DNA of 64,000 nt from Pseudomonadota bacterium (lineage in GTDB: Bacteria > Pseudomonadota > Alphaproteobacteria > Sphingomonadales > Sphingomonadaceae), in NCBI GenBank assembly GCA_023418595.1, contig JAEZZI010000013.1, positions 62,001 to 126,000 of the forward strand. Reading direction: 5' to 3'. Every line of letters starts with the position of its first letter. Position 1 is the first letter of the stretch. The notes beneath the pieces are model-generated. The model did no database searches and was not told the origin of the DNA. It saw only the letters and a program-made list of their open reading frames with translations. Below, piece after piece: positions 42,947 to 50,724 of this stretch. Both the position numbers and the translations under genes were made by a program.

Positions 42947-44005
42947 ATGAGCGATGCGATGACGGACGTGCTGGGCGAGAGCTTTGCAGGAGTGGAGACG
43001 CGCGGCGTGGTGGCGCGGCCGATGCTGGCGGGCGGCGATGCGCGCGTCGGCGGCGGGGCGTTCGACGGGTTCCTGCGATCGGGCGGCGGCGTGCTGGAAT
43101 TGAAGGCGATGTCGGGGGCGAGCGGGGCCGAGGGCGGCTATGCGGTGCCGCGCGAGATCGATGCGATGATCGATGCGACGCTGAGCGCGGTGTCGCCGAT
43201 CCGTGCCATCGCCAATGTCGTGCAGGTGGGATCGGCGGGCTATCGCAAGCTGGTCGCATCGGGCGGCACGCCGTCGGGCTGGGCGGCGGAAACGGAGGCA
43301 CGTCCCGGCACCGATACGCCGGTGTTCAACGAGATCGCGCCGCCGATGGGCGATCTGTTCGCCAATCCGGCGGCGAGCCAGGCGATGCTGGACGATGCCG
43401 GGTTCGACGTCGAAACCTGGCTGGCCGAGGAAGTGGCGCGTGAGTTTGCGCGCGCGGAGGGCACTGCGTTCGTCAGCGGTTCGGGGGTCAATCGCCCGCG
43501 CGGGTTCCTGACCGCGCCGACCGCGACGACGGCGGACGGGACGCGCGCGTTCGGGACGCTACAGCATATCGTGTCGGGGGCGGCGGGGGGCTTTGCGGCC
43601 AACCCGGAAGAGAAGCTGATCGACCTGATGCAGTCGCTGCGCTCGCCCTATCGCCAGGGGGCGGTGTGGGTGATGAATTCGGCGACGCTGGCACGCATCA
43701 GGAAGTTCAAGACGAGCGACGGCGCGTTTCTGTGGCAGCCGGGACTGACCGAAGGCCAGCCCGCGACGTTGCTGGGCCATGCAGTGGTCGAGGCCGAGGA
43801 CATGCCCGACATCGCGGCGGGTTCGCTTTCGATCGCGTTCGGCAATTTCAAGGCGGGCTATCTGATCGCCGAGCGGACCGAGACGCAGGTGCTGCGCGAT
43901 CCCTATTCGAACAAGCCGTTCGTGCATTTCTACGCGACCAAGCGCGTCGGCGGGTGCGTGAGCAATTCGGAGGCGATCAAGCTGATGAAGTTCGCCGCGA
44001 GCTGA
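42947..44005 (+). CDS. Major capsid protein (HK97 fold), GTA gp5-type
   Basis: The 352-residue protein carries the HK97 capsid pattern: E-G-G-Y-A-V-P near 63, S-G-W-A-A-E-T near 105, P-A-A-S-Q-A-M-L-D-D-A near 130, F-V-S-G-S-G-V-N-R-P-R-G-F near 175, A-V-W-V-M-N near 240, and Y-L-I-A-E-R near 305. It builds the head shell after cleavage by the gp4-type protease. GGAGA lies seven bases before the ATG at 42947, within a longer open frame. Confidence 0.95.
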   Translation: MSDAMTDVLGESFAGVETRGVVARPMLAGGDARVGGGAFDGFLRSGGGVLELKAMSGASGAEGGYAVPREIDAMIDATLSAVSPIRAIANVVQVGSAGYRKLVASGGTPSGWAAETEARPGTDTPVFNEIAPPMGDLFANPAASQAMLDDAGFDVETWLAEEVAREFARAEGTAFVSGSGVNRPRGFLTAPTATTADGTRAFGTLQHIVSGAAGGFAANPEEKLIDLMQSLRSPYRQGAVWVMNSATLARIRKFKTSDGAFLWQPGLTEGQPATLLGHAVVEAEDMPDIAAGSLSIAFGNFKAGYLIAERTETQVLRDPYSNKPFVHFYATKRVGGCVSNSEAIKLMKFAAS

Positions 44006-44090
44006 CGAGCGGCGACGGGGCCGCGCGCGGGCGGGGCGCGCGGCCCCCAATGCATCGAGACAAGGCAATCGGGTTCTAGGGGAGATAAGG

Positions 44091-44639
44091 ATGGAGCGGG
44101 ATCCGATTCCGCAGGCGGTCGTGGCGGCCGCCGCGGACGCCGTGCGCGCGTATCTGCGCGGCGGGGCAAGCGAGGCGGACGGGCTGGTCGAGCGGATGGC
44201 GGCGAGCGCGATCGCGCTGTTCGAGGCCTTTGCCGGGCGCGTGCTGATCGTGCGCGAATGTCGCGAGACGCTGCCGAGCGACGCGCGCTGGCGGCGGCTG
44301 GAGGCAACGCCGGTGGTAGCGATTTCGGCGGTGGAAGGTTTGCCCGCGGAAGGCGCAGCATTTGCGATGCCGGTGGGTGGCTATGCCGTCGATCTGGATG
44401 CGGGCGGCGACGGCTGGGTGCGGGTGACGCTGGCGGGTGTGGCAGGGCGGGTGCGCGTGACGCTGACCGCCGGCGACTGTGCGGCGTGGGACGATGTGCC
44501 GGGGCCGATCGCGCAGGGGATCGTGCTGCTGGTGGCGCATCTGATCGAGGGGCGCAGCGCCGAAGACGCGCCGCCCGCGGCGGTGAGCGCGCTGTGGCGA
44601 CCCTATCGGCGGATGCGATTGGCGGGAGGCGTGCGGTGA
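44091..44639 (+). CDS. Head-tail connector/adaptor protein, GTA gp6-type
   Basis: The 182-residue protein matches the gp6-type head-tail connector in position and pattern: an N-terminal helical part (L-V-E-R-M-A-A-S-A-I-A-L-F-E-A-F-A-G-R near 40), and beta-rich middle part ending in I-A-Q-G-I-V-L-L-V-A-H-L-I-E. It should join portal and tail. No separate gp7-like stopper follows; the next gene is the terminator, overlapping by 4 bases. Confidence 0.85.
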   Translation: MERDPIPQAVVAAAADAVRAYLRGGASEADGLVERMAASAIALFEAFAGRVLIVRECRETLPSDARWRRLEATPVVAISAVEGLPAEGAAFAMPVGGYAVDLDAGGDGWVRVTLAGVAGRVRVTLTAGDCAAWDDVPGPIAQGIVLLVAHLIEGRSAEDAPPAAVSALWRPYRRMRLAGGVR

Positions 44640-45037
44640 CGCCGGGCGAGCGGCTGGTCGCGGCGATCGTGGTCGCGCTGGAGGCGGCGGAGGGGATTGC
44701 GGGCAAGGTGCCGGTATTCGACGCCCCGCCCGCGCGCGGGAGCCGCCCGCACTTGGTGATCGACGAGCCGGTGCAGGGCGACTGGGGCGCGAAAGGGGTC
44801 GAGGCGCGCGAGTATCGGGTGACGGTGCGCGGGGCTGACAGTGGCGAGCGGCCCGTCCGGCTGCGCGGCATCGGCGAGGCGGTGGACGGCGCGATGCGCG
44901 GGCTGCAGCGCGACCTGGGCGAAGGCTGGAGGTTGGCGAGCGTGGCTTTGGTCCGGGCGAGGATGTTGCGCGAGGGTGGCGACCGCTGGGTGCTGGCGAG
45001 CGAGTGGCGGGTGCGGATGGTTCGGCCTGCGGGGTGA
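44636..45037 (+). CDS. Tail terminator (DUF3168), GTA gp8-type
   Basis: The 133-residue protein starts with GTG and has the DUF3168 pattern: a helical start, V-P-V-F-D-A-P-P, then a beta part ending W-R-V-R-M-V-R-P. Members cap the growing tail tube. In RcGTA gp8 closes the tail. The start overlaps gp6's stop (GTGA). Confidence 0.85.
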   Translation: MTPGERLVAAIVVALEAAEGIAGKVPVFDAPPARGSRPHLVIDEPVQGDWGAKGVEAREYRVTVRGADSGERPVRLRGIGEAVDGAMRGLQRDLGEGWRLASVALVRARMLREGGDRWVLASEWRVRMVRPAG

Positions 45038-45082
45038 TCGGCCAGGACCGATCGACATCAAGTTCGGGCCGCCTGAGCCGCC

Positions 45083-45191
45083 CGTCACCCCGGTCGAAGT
45101 GCCGGGGCCCACCAAGCCGCTTGCGTGCGCTTGAACCTTTCTCGGTTTGCTTGCTGCCCGGTGGACCCCGGCACTTCGGCCGGGGTGACGG
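45083..45191. repeat. REP element, GTCACCCCGG family, copy 2, inside the GTA operon
   Basis: It begins CGTCACCCCGGTCGAAGTGC and ends GGCCGGGGTGACGG, with the same inner pair gtgccggggccca / tggaccccggcac and the same aagccgcttgcg as copy 1 (24842-24950). It lies between the tail-terminator and tail-tube genes and can form a long hairpin in the RNA. Confidence 0.85.
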
Positions 45192-45281
45192 ATGTCGAGG
45201 GGCGACAGGTCTGGATCGCGGGTGGCGTTTCGCGGCGGCACTGATGGTGATGGGCAAGCATTTTTTCTGGGGAGAGAGTTG

Positions 45282-45689
45282 ATGGCGGCGGAGAAGGGGA
45301 GCGCGTTCTTGCTGAAGGTGGGCGACGGGGGATCGCCGGTCAGCTTCGCGACGGTGGCGGGGCTGCGGACGACGCAATTGTCGATCAATGGCGAGATGGT
45401 GGCGATCACGTCGAAGGATTCAGGCGGCTGGCGCGAATTGCTGTCGGGCGCGGGGGTGCGGGCGGTCAGCGTGTCGGGGGCGGGGATCTTTACCGGGTCG
45501 GCGGCGGAGACGCGGTTGAAGGGCAACGCCCTGTCGGGGACGATCGACGATTATCGGCTGAGCTTCGAGGGGGGCGAGACGCTGACGGGTCGGTTCCTGG
45601 TGACGCGGCTGGATTATGCCGGGGATTATAATGGCGAGCGGAATTACACGCTGAGCCTGGAGAGTTCGGGCGTGGTGGTGTCGGCGTGA
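45282..45689 (+). CDS. Major tail (tube) protein, GTA gp9-type
   Basis: The 135-residue protein has the GTA tail-tube pattern: G-S-A-F-L-L-K-V near 6, V-A-G-L-R-T-T-Q-L-S near 25, E-M-V-A-I-T-S-K-D near 38, and the S-G-T-I-D-D-Y-R-L-S-F stretch. It polymerises into the tail tube. The ATG at 45282 has GGGGAGAGAG upstream. The start of the next gene overlaps its stop (GTGA). Confidence 0.9.
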   Translation: MAAEKGSAFLLKVGDGGSPVSFATVAGLRTTQLSINGEMVAITSKDSGGWRELLSGAGVRAVSVSGAGIFTGSAAETRLKGNALSGTIDDYRLSFEGGETLTGRFLVTRLDYAGDYNGERNYTLSLESSGVVVSA

Positions 45690-45997
45690 CGGTTGCGAAT
45701 CCGGTGCGGGGGGAGGCTTCGTTGCGCGTGGCGGGGGAGACGGTCGTGCTGCGGCCGAGCTTTGCGGCGCTGGTGGCGGCGGAAGGCGAAGTCGGGCCGC
45801 TGTTCGCGCTGGTCGAGCGGGCGGCGGAGGGGCGGTTGTCGCTGGGCGAGCTGGTGGCGCTGTTCTGGCATTGTCGGTTCGAGGCGCCTGAAGGGCTGAC
45901 GCGCGAGCGGCTGGGCGAGGCGGTGGTGGCTGCGGGACTGGCGCAGGTGACGCCGGTTTTGCGGGTGTTGTTGCAGCAGATTCTGGCGGGGCGGTGA
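45686..45997 (+). CDS. GTA gp10-family protein (tail assembly)
   Basis: The 103-residue protein matches the GTA gp10 family: N-P-V-R-G-E-A-S-L-R-V-A-G-E near the start, L-R-P-S-F-A-A-L-V-A-A-E near 22, and L-S-L-G-E-L-V-A-L-F-W-H-C near 52. In RcGTA it is a tail-assembly chaperone. GTG start overlaps the tail-tube stop, and its own stop overlaps the next GTG (45994). Confidence 0.85.
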   Translation: MTVANPVRGEASLRVAGETVVLRPSFAALVAAEGEVGPLFALVERAAEGRLSLGELVALFWHCRFEAPEGLTRERLGEAVVAAGLAQVTPVLRVLLQQILAGR

Positions 45998-46266
45998 GGG
46001 GGCGACTTCAGGAAGGCCCCTCCACCATTCCCTGCGGGAATGGTCCCCCTCCCCGAGACGAGCTCGGGGAGGATTTTGGGGGGGCTGCTCGGCGGCTGGC
46101 GGGGCTGGCGGGGTTGGCGTTCGGGTGGGCGCCGGAGGTGTTCTGGCGGGCGACGCCTGCGGAACTCATGGCGCTGGTCGAAGCGGCCTGTGGGGGTGGC
46201 GAGGCGGTCGCGCCGCCGGACCGGGGGCTGGTGGCGCGGTTGATGGAGGCATTTCCCGATGGATGA
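45994..46266 (+). CDS. Tail assembly chaperone with repeat-derived N-terminus
   Basis: Residues ~30-90 match the short phage tail chaperone family (A-R-R-L-A-G-L, F-G-W-A-P-E-V-F-W-x-A-T-P-A-E-L-M-A-L, then E-A-F-P-D-G at the end). Residues ~7-28 are coded by a palindromic repeat (46017-46077) that reads in frame as a Pro/Gly-rich segment including C-G-N-G-P-P-P-R. There is no start codon between the repeat and the conserved part, so the repeat is translated if GTG 45994 is used. Its 3' end overlaps the tape-measure gene by 8 bases. Confidence 0.8.
   Translation: MRGRLQEGPSTIPCGNGPPPRDELGEDFGGAARRLAGLAGLAFGWAPEVFWRATPAELMALVEAACGGGEAVAPPDRGLVARLMEAFPDG
46017..46077. repeat. Palindromic repeat copy A inside a coding sequence
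   Basis: Copy A contains CATTCCCTGCGGGAATG and CCTCCCCG / CGGGGAGG, ending CGGGGAGGATTTT. Copy B is at 46862-46913. Both end with CGGGGAGGATTTT. Confidence 0.8.
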
Positions 46267-46834
46267 ACTGGACACGATGGTCGTGTCGGTGCGGGCCGAT
46301 ACGCAAGGCTTTGCGCGCGACGTGGCGGAGATGCGCGGGGCGCTGGACGGGCCGCTGGTGGCGGGCGCCGACCGGGCGGGGCGGGCGATCGAGACGACGC
46401 TGTTGCGCGCGGTGCGGACCGGCAAGCTGGGGTTCGAGGATCTGCGGCGGGTGGCGCTGGGGGTGATGGGCGAGATCGCGCAGGCGGCGATCGGTGGCGG
46501 GGTCGCTTCGCTGCTGGGCGGGGCCAGGACATCGCGCGGGAGCGCGGGCGGGTTGCTGTCGGGGTTGCTGGCGGCGGTCGTCGGCGCGCCGGGGCGGGCG
46601 ACGGGCGGGCCGGTATCGCCGGGGCGGGCGTATCGTGTGGGTGAAAATGGGCCGGAGTTGTTCGTGCCGACCTCTGCGGGGCGAGTGGAGACGGGGGTGC
46701 CGTCGTCTGGCGCTCGCGAGGTGCGGGTGGCGATCACCGTCAATGCGCAGGCCGGGGAATATCCGGCGGCGTTGCAGCGATCGAGCCGACAGGTGGTGCG
46801 GGCGGTCAAGGCGGCGTTGGTCGGGCTGGAGTGA
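46259..46834 (+). CDS. Short tape-measure protein, GTA gp11-type
   Basis: The 191-residue protein starts with M-D-E-L-D-T-M-V-V-S-V-R-A-D-T-Q-G-F-A-R-D-V-A-E-M, typical of the GTA tape measure, then a Gly/Ala-rich hydrophobic middle (about 70-115), and a C-terminal part with P-V-S-P-G-R-A-Y-R-V-G-E-N-G-P-E-L-F-V-P. The short length matches the short tail of GTAs. Confidence 0.85.
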   Translation: MDELDTMVVSVRADTQGFARDVAEMRGALDGPLVAGADRAGRAIETTLLRAVRTGKLGFEDLRRVALGVMGEIAQAAIGGGVASLLGGARTSRGSAGGLLSGLLAAVVGAPGRATGGPVSPGRAYRVGENGPELFVPTSAGRVETGVPSSGAREVRVAITVNAQAGEYPAALQRSSRQVVRAVKAALVGLE

Positions 46835-46861
46835 GGGGGTTTGGGGGGCGCCTGGGGCGAT

Positions 46862-46913
46862 CCCCCTCCACCGTCCTGCGGACGGTCCCCCTCCCCGTGC
46901 CGGGGAGGATTTT
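46862..46913. repeat. Palindromic repeat copy B supplying the ribosome site of the distal-tail gene
   Basis: Same family as 46017-46077: GTCCTGCGGACGG hairpin, then CCTCCCCGtgcCGGGGAGG. Its end CGGGGAGGATTTT places GGAGG (46904-46908) five bases before the ATG at 46914. Confidence 0.8.
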
Positions 46914-49211
46914 ATGGGGTATTGGCTCGCGAGCGAGCGGACCGGGCAGCGGGGGAGTGTGATCGCCCGCTTCGATCCGGTTTACTGGACGATGAATTTT
47001 CCGCGGCCGATGATGGCGAGCGTGGTGACGACGGCGGCGGACGCGCTGCGGGTCGATTGCGTCTTTTATCGCAAGGACGATCTGGCGGGGCTGATCTGGG
47101 CGGCGGAAGATACGCACGACCATCCGCTGCTGCGATACGAGACGCGGCGCGATTTCCGGCGGTGTCGGCTGTCGTTCCGGTGGCGATCGGGAGGCGTGCG
47201 GGCGCTGGATGCGGTCAACGGCCCGGTTCTGACCATCGAGGGGCGCGATGCGAGCGGGGCGACGCGCGCCTGGTATGTGCGGCTGTGGAATTATGCGAGC
47301 GGGTCGCCCGAGGATGCGGTCGTCACGCTCGATTTCGATGCGCTGGTCGGCGGGTATCTGCTCCCTGACGAAGGCGTTCCGGTATTTGCGGGCGATGTCG
47401 ACCGGATGTTCGTGTCGCTGGTTGCGCCCGATTACGACGAGACGGCGGAGCCGCTCGCCGCGCCGGTCGAGGGCTGGGTCGAATTGTCGGCGATCCGGTG
47501 CGAGGGATCGGGGTCGGTGCTGGCGATCGGCGATGTGGTGGTGCCCGAACACGGGCTGAGCATCGCCAGCGGATATGACGACAGCTATCACATGACGCCC
47601 GAGCGGTTGCTGCGCAATGCGCTGCATCTGGGGTATCGCGGGTCGATCGTCCATTATGTGGGGATGAGCCACTATTTCCGGCTCGAGCCGCTGGGGGGTG
47701 GTTTCTACGTCAGTCTGGCGGGGAGTGCGTTGTGCGTGCCGTGCACGGCGTGGCACCGGGATTTCGCGGCGCGGGCGAAGGCGCTGGGATACAACATCAT
47801 CTGGTCGCTGAGTTACGAGCTGTTCGACGCGCATTGCTGGGGTGACTGGAAGCAGCGGGCGTGGGACGGTTCGCCGGCGCTGACCGGGTGGGAGCCGCCA
47901 TCGACCTTGCTGTCGCCCGCGCATGCCGGGGCGATGGGCTATCTGAAGGCGGTGGCGCGGGCGTTTGCGGCGATCGGGCGCGATGCGGGGCTGAGCGTGC
48001 GGTTTCAGGTCGGCGAGCCGTGGTGGTGGGTTCAGCCCCAGACCCAGGCGCCGTGCCTGTATGACGATGCGGCGCGGGCCGCGTTCGGGGGCGATCCGCC
48101 GGTGATCGCCGATGCGCGACTGCCGATGTATGCGGGGCAGAAGGCGCTGCTCGACCAGGCGGGCGCGATGCTGGCGGCGTCGACCGCGGCGCTGATCGCG
48201 GCGGTGCGCGAGGAAGTGCCGGGGGCGGAATCGCTGCTGCTCGCCTATCTGCCGACGATCCTCGACCGGAAGACGCCCGAGATGCGGCGGGCGAATTTGC
48301 CGGTCGGCTGGGCAAGCTCGGCGTTCGATGTGCTGCAGCTGGAGGATTACGACTGGGCGGCGGAAGGGCTGACCAGCGCGACCGCGCGCGGTGTCGCGGC
48401 GGCGACCGAGCAGCTGGGATATCCGGTCGAGCGGCAGCATTATTTTTCCGGTTTCGTGTTGCGGCCCGACCAGCGCGCACAGTGGCGACCCATCGATGCG
48501 GCGGCGGAAGGCGCGCGCGAGCGAGGGGTGGCCGAGACCTATATCTGGGCGCTGCCGCAGGTGATGCGCGACGGATATGTTCATTTCGACGAGGAGAAGG
48601 CGGTGCAGGCGTTCGACGACGTGGCATTTCCGCTGGCGCTGGGGCGCGAGGTGGAAGTCTCCCCCGAATGGTCGACCGCGGTGGTCGCGAGTGCCGGGGG
48701 GCATGAGAAGCGCAATGCCGAATGGGCCGAGGCGCGCACCCGCTACGATGTCGGACCCGGATTGCGCAGCGAAGCCGATATTGCCGACCTGCTGGCGTTC
48801 TTTCGCGCGCGGATGGGACCGGCGCGGGGGTTCCGCCTGCGCGATCCGTTCGATGCAACGTCGGGCGAAGGCGCGGTGTCGGCAACCGACCAGGTAATCG
48901 GGATCGGCGACGGCAACCATGCGGTGTTCGATCTGGTCAAGACTTATGGCGAGCAGCGGCGGCGGATCACGCGGCCGGTGGCAGGCAGCGTGCGGGTGGC
49001 GATCGATGGGGTCGAGACGCAGGGCTTTGCGGTCGAGCCGGGCGGGCGCGTCGTGCTGGACGAACCGCCCGAGGACGGCGCGATCGTCACCGCGGGGTTC
49101 GTGTTCGACGTGCCGGTGCGCTTCGCTGAGGACCGGCTGAGCGTCAACCGCGCGACGTTCCTTGCCGGAGAAGCGGTGTCGGTGCCGCTGATCGAGGTGC
49201 GCGAGGCATGA
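46914..49211 (+). CDS. Distal tail protein (DUF2460, gp12-type) with a ~570-residue N-terminal extension
   Basis: The 765-residue protein has the GTA gp12 (DUF2460) domain at about 580-765 (A-E-W-A-E-A-R-T-R-Y-D-V near 600, F-F-R-A-R-M-G-P-A-R-G-F-R-L-R-D-P-F-D near 635, Y-G-E-Q-R-R-R-I-T-R-P near 680). In RcGTA this domain is the whole protein (~200 residues). The first ~100 residues start M-G-Y-W-L-A-S-E-R; residues ~190-560 look like a barrel-type glycosidase-like fold, with Glu368 in R-F-Q-V-G-E-P-W and Glu477 in L-Q-L-E-D-Y-D-W on strand ends, but this is by eye only. The start uses the ribosome site of repeat copy B. Confidence 0.88.
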   Translation: MGYWLASERTGQRGSVIARFDPVYWTMNFPRPMMASVVTTAADALRVDCVFYRKDDLAGLIWAAEDTHDHPLLRYETRRDFRRCRLSFRWRSGGVRALDAVNGPVLTIEGRDASGATRAWYVRLWNYASGSPEDAVVTLDFDALVGGYLLPDEGVPVFAGDVDRMFVSLVAPDYDETAEPLAAPVEGWVELSAIRCEGSGSVLAIGDVVVPEHGLSIASGYDDSYHMTPERLLRNALHLGYRGSIVHYVGMSHYFRLEPLGGGFYVSLAGSALCVPCTAWHRDFAARAKALGYNIIWSLSYELFDAHCWGDWKQRAWDGSPALTGWEPPSTLLSPAHAGAMGYLKAVARAFAAIGRDAGLSVRFQVGEPWWWVQPQTQAPCLYDDAARAAFGGDPPVIADARLPMYAGQKALLDQAGAMLAASTAALIAAVREEVPGAESLLLAYLPTILDRKTPEMRRANLPVGWASSAFDVLQLEDYDWAAEGLTSATARGVAAATEQLGYPVERQHYFSGFVLRPDQRAQWRPIDAAAEGARERGVAETYIWALPQVMRDGYVHFDEEKAVQAFDDVAFPLALGREVEVSPEWSTAVVASAGGHEKRNAEWAEARTRYDVGPGLRSEADIADLLAFFRARMGPARGFRLRDPFDATSGEGAVSATDQVIGIGDGNHAVFDLVKTYGEQRRRITRPVAGSVRVAIDGVETQGFAVEPGGRVVLDEPPEDGAIVTAGFVFDVPVRFAEDRLSVNRATFLAGEAVSVPLIEVREA

Positions 49212-50020
49212 AGGTGCCCGAATGGATGAAAGGCGACCTGACCAGCGTCGCATTTTGCTGGCGGATCGAGCGGCGCGACGGGATCGCGATCGGGCTGACC
49301 TCGCACGACCGCGATCTGGTGATCGAGGATTTCCGCTATCGTGCGGCGCCGGGAATGGTGCCGTCGGCGATCACGCGGGGGGACGCGGCGGGCGAGGGCG
49401 GAATGGAGGTGTCGGGCGCGCTGGGCGGCGATGCGATCGCCGAGATCGACCTGATCGCCGGGCGTTGGGACGGGGCCGAGGTGCGGGTGTTCGCGACCGA
49501 CTGGGCAAGCGGCGAGACGCTGTCGCTGGGTGGCGGAACGTTCGGGGCAGTCGAATTGAGCGCGGACGGATTCAGCGCGGAACTGCGCGGGGCGCTGGCG
49601 GCGCTCGACGCGCCGGTGAGCGAGCGGACTTCGCCCGACTGCCGTGCCGAACTGGGCGACGCGCGCTGCCGCGTGGCGATGGCGGGGCGGCGGCGGTTCG
49701 CGCGCGTACTGGCGGTCGAGGGACGCGTGCTGACGGTCGATGCGGTCGAGCCGGTGGCCAATGCCTATGGCGAGGGGCGGCTGGTCTGGTTCGGCGGACG
49801 CAATTCGGGCCTGGAGGATGCGGTGCTGTCGTCGGAAGGCGCGACGCTGACCCTGCGGCGCGAGCCGCGGTTCGACGGCGTGGGCGCGCTGGTGCGGATC
49901 GACGAGGGGTGCGACAAGATGCTCGCGACCTGTGCGGCGCGGTTCGGCAATGCGGTGAATTTTCAGGGCGAGCCTTATCTGCCCGGCATCGACCTGCTGA
50001 CGCGCTATCCGGGCGGATGA
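49208..50020 (+). CDS. Tail hub protein (DUF2163), GTA gp13-type
   Basis: The 270-residue protein matches DUF2163 (phage BR0599-like): S-V-A-F-C-W-R-I-E-R-R-D-G near 13 and L-T-S-H-D-R-D-L-V-I near 33. Four cysteines at 145, 154, 235 and 242 (S-P-D-C-R-A-E-L-G-D-x-R-C, and E-G-C-D-K-M-x-x-T-C) match the iron-sulfur site known in the RcGTA hub. The final part N-F-Q-G-E-P-Y-L-P-G is typical of the family. The start overlaps gp12's stop and its own stop overlaps the peptidase ATG. Confidence 0.92.
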   Translation: MKVPEWMKGDLTSVAFCWRIERRDGIAIGLTSHDRDLVIEDFRYRAAPGMVPSAITRGDAAGEGGMEVSGALGGDAIAEIDLIAGRWDGAEVRVFATDWASGETLSLGGGTFGAVELSADGFSAELRGALAALDAPVSERTSPDCRAELGDARCRVAMAGRRRFARVLAVEGRVLTVDAVEPVANAYGEGRLVWFGGRNSGLEDAVLSSEGATLTLRREPRFDGVGALVRIDEGCDKMLATCAARFGNAVNFQGEPYLPGIDLLTRYPGG

Positions 50021-50724
50021 GCGCGGCGGCGGGCGTCGTCCTGGCGGCGGCGCGCGCGCTGGTTGGCACGACGTTTCGGCTGCACGGGCGCGATCCGGCG
50101 CATGGGCTGGATTGCGTCGGGCTGATCTGCGTGGCGTTCGCGGCTGCCGGGGTGCGGATCGTGGCGCCGGGCGGATACCGGCTGGCGAGCGGGCGGCTGG
50201 ATGCGTTCGAAGCGGCGGCGTCGGGCGCAGGGTTGTGCGTCGTTGCCGAGACAAGGGCGGGCGATGCGGTGCTGTGCCGGGTCGATTCGCGGCAATGGCA
50301 TCTGGGCATCGCAAGCGGCGACGGGCTGATCCATGCCGATGCGGGGCTGGGGCGCGTGGTCGAGCGACCGGGCGCGATCCCGTGGCCGGTGGTCCGGTGC
50401 TGGCGGGTTGAATTGGGGGGAGAAGCGGATGGCAACGCTGGCGCTGACGGTGGTGGGCGGCGCGATCGGGGGACCGGTCGGCGCGATGCTGGGGGCGGTG
50501 ATCGGGCAGCAGGCGGATGCCGCGATCTTTGCGCCCAAGGGCAGGGAGGGGCCGCGACTGACCGATCTGTCGGTGCAGACGTCGAGTTACGGCAGCCACG
50601 TCCCGCATCTGTTCGGGACGATGCGCGTCGCGGGCACGGTGATCTGGGCGACCGAGCTGAAGGAAAGCCGATCGACGAGCGGCGGCGGCAAGGGGCGGGC
50701 CTCGACGACGCGTTACAGCTATAG
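50017..50724 (+). CDS. NlpC/P60 peptidoglycan peptidase, GTA gp14-type, with overlapping tail
   Basis: The 235-residue frame has an NlpC/P60 domain over about 1-133: catalytic Cys33 in H-G-L-D-C-V-G-L-I, and His95 in Q-W-H-L-G-I-A, with His106 following. In RcGTA gp14 cuts the peptidoglycan of the recipient. After the conserved W-R-V ending (about residue 130) the frame continues about 100 residues into the tail-tip gene in another phase, ending at 50724; that part is coded by Gly/Arg-rich shadow sequence and is probably not conserved. A TGA at 50409 in another phase suggests a shift. Confidence 0.85.
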   Translation: MSAAAGVVLAAARALVGTTFRLHGRDPAHGLDCVGLICVAFAAAGVRIVAPGGYRLASGRLDAFEAAASGAGLCVVAETRAGDAVLCRVDSRQWHLGIASGDGLIHADAGLGRVVERPGAIPWPVVRCWRVELGGEADGNAGADGGGRRDRGTGRRDAGGGDRAAGGCRDLCAQGQGGAATDRSVGADVELRQPRPASVRDDARRGHGDLGDRAEGKPIDERRRQGAGLDDALQL

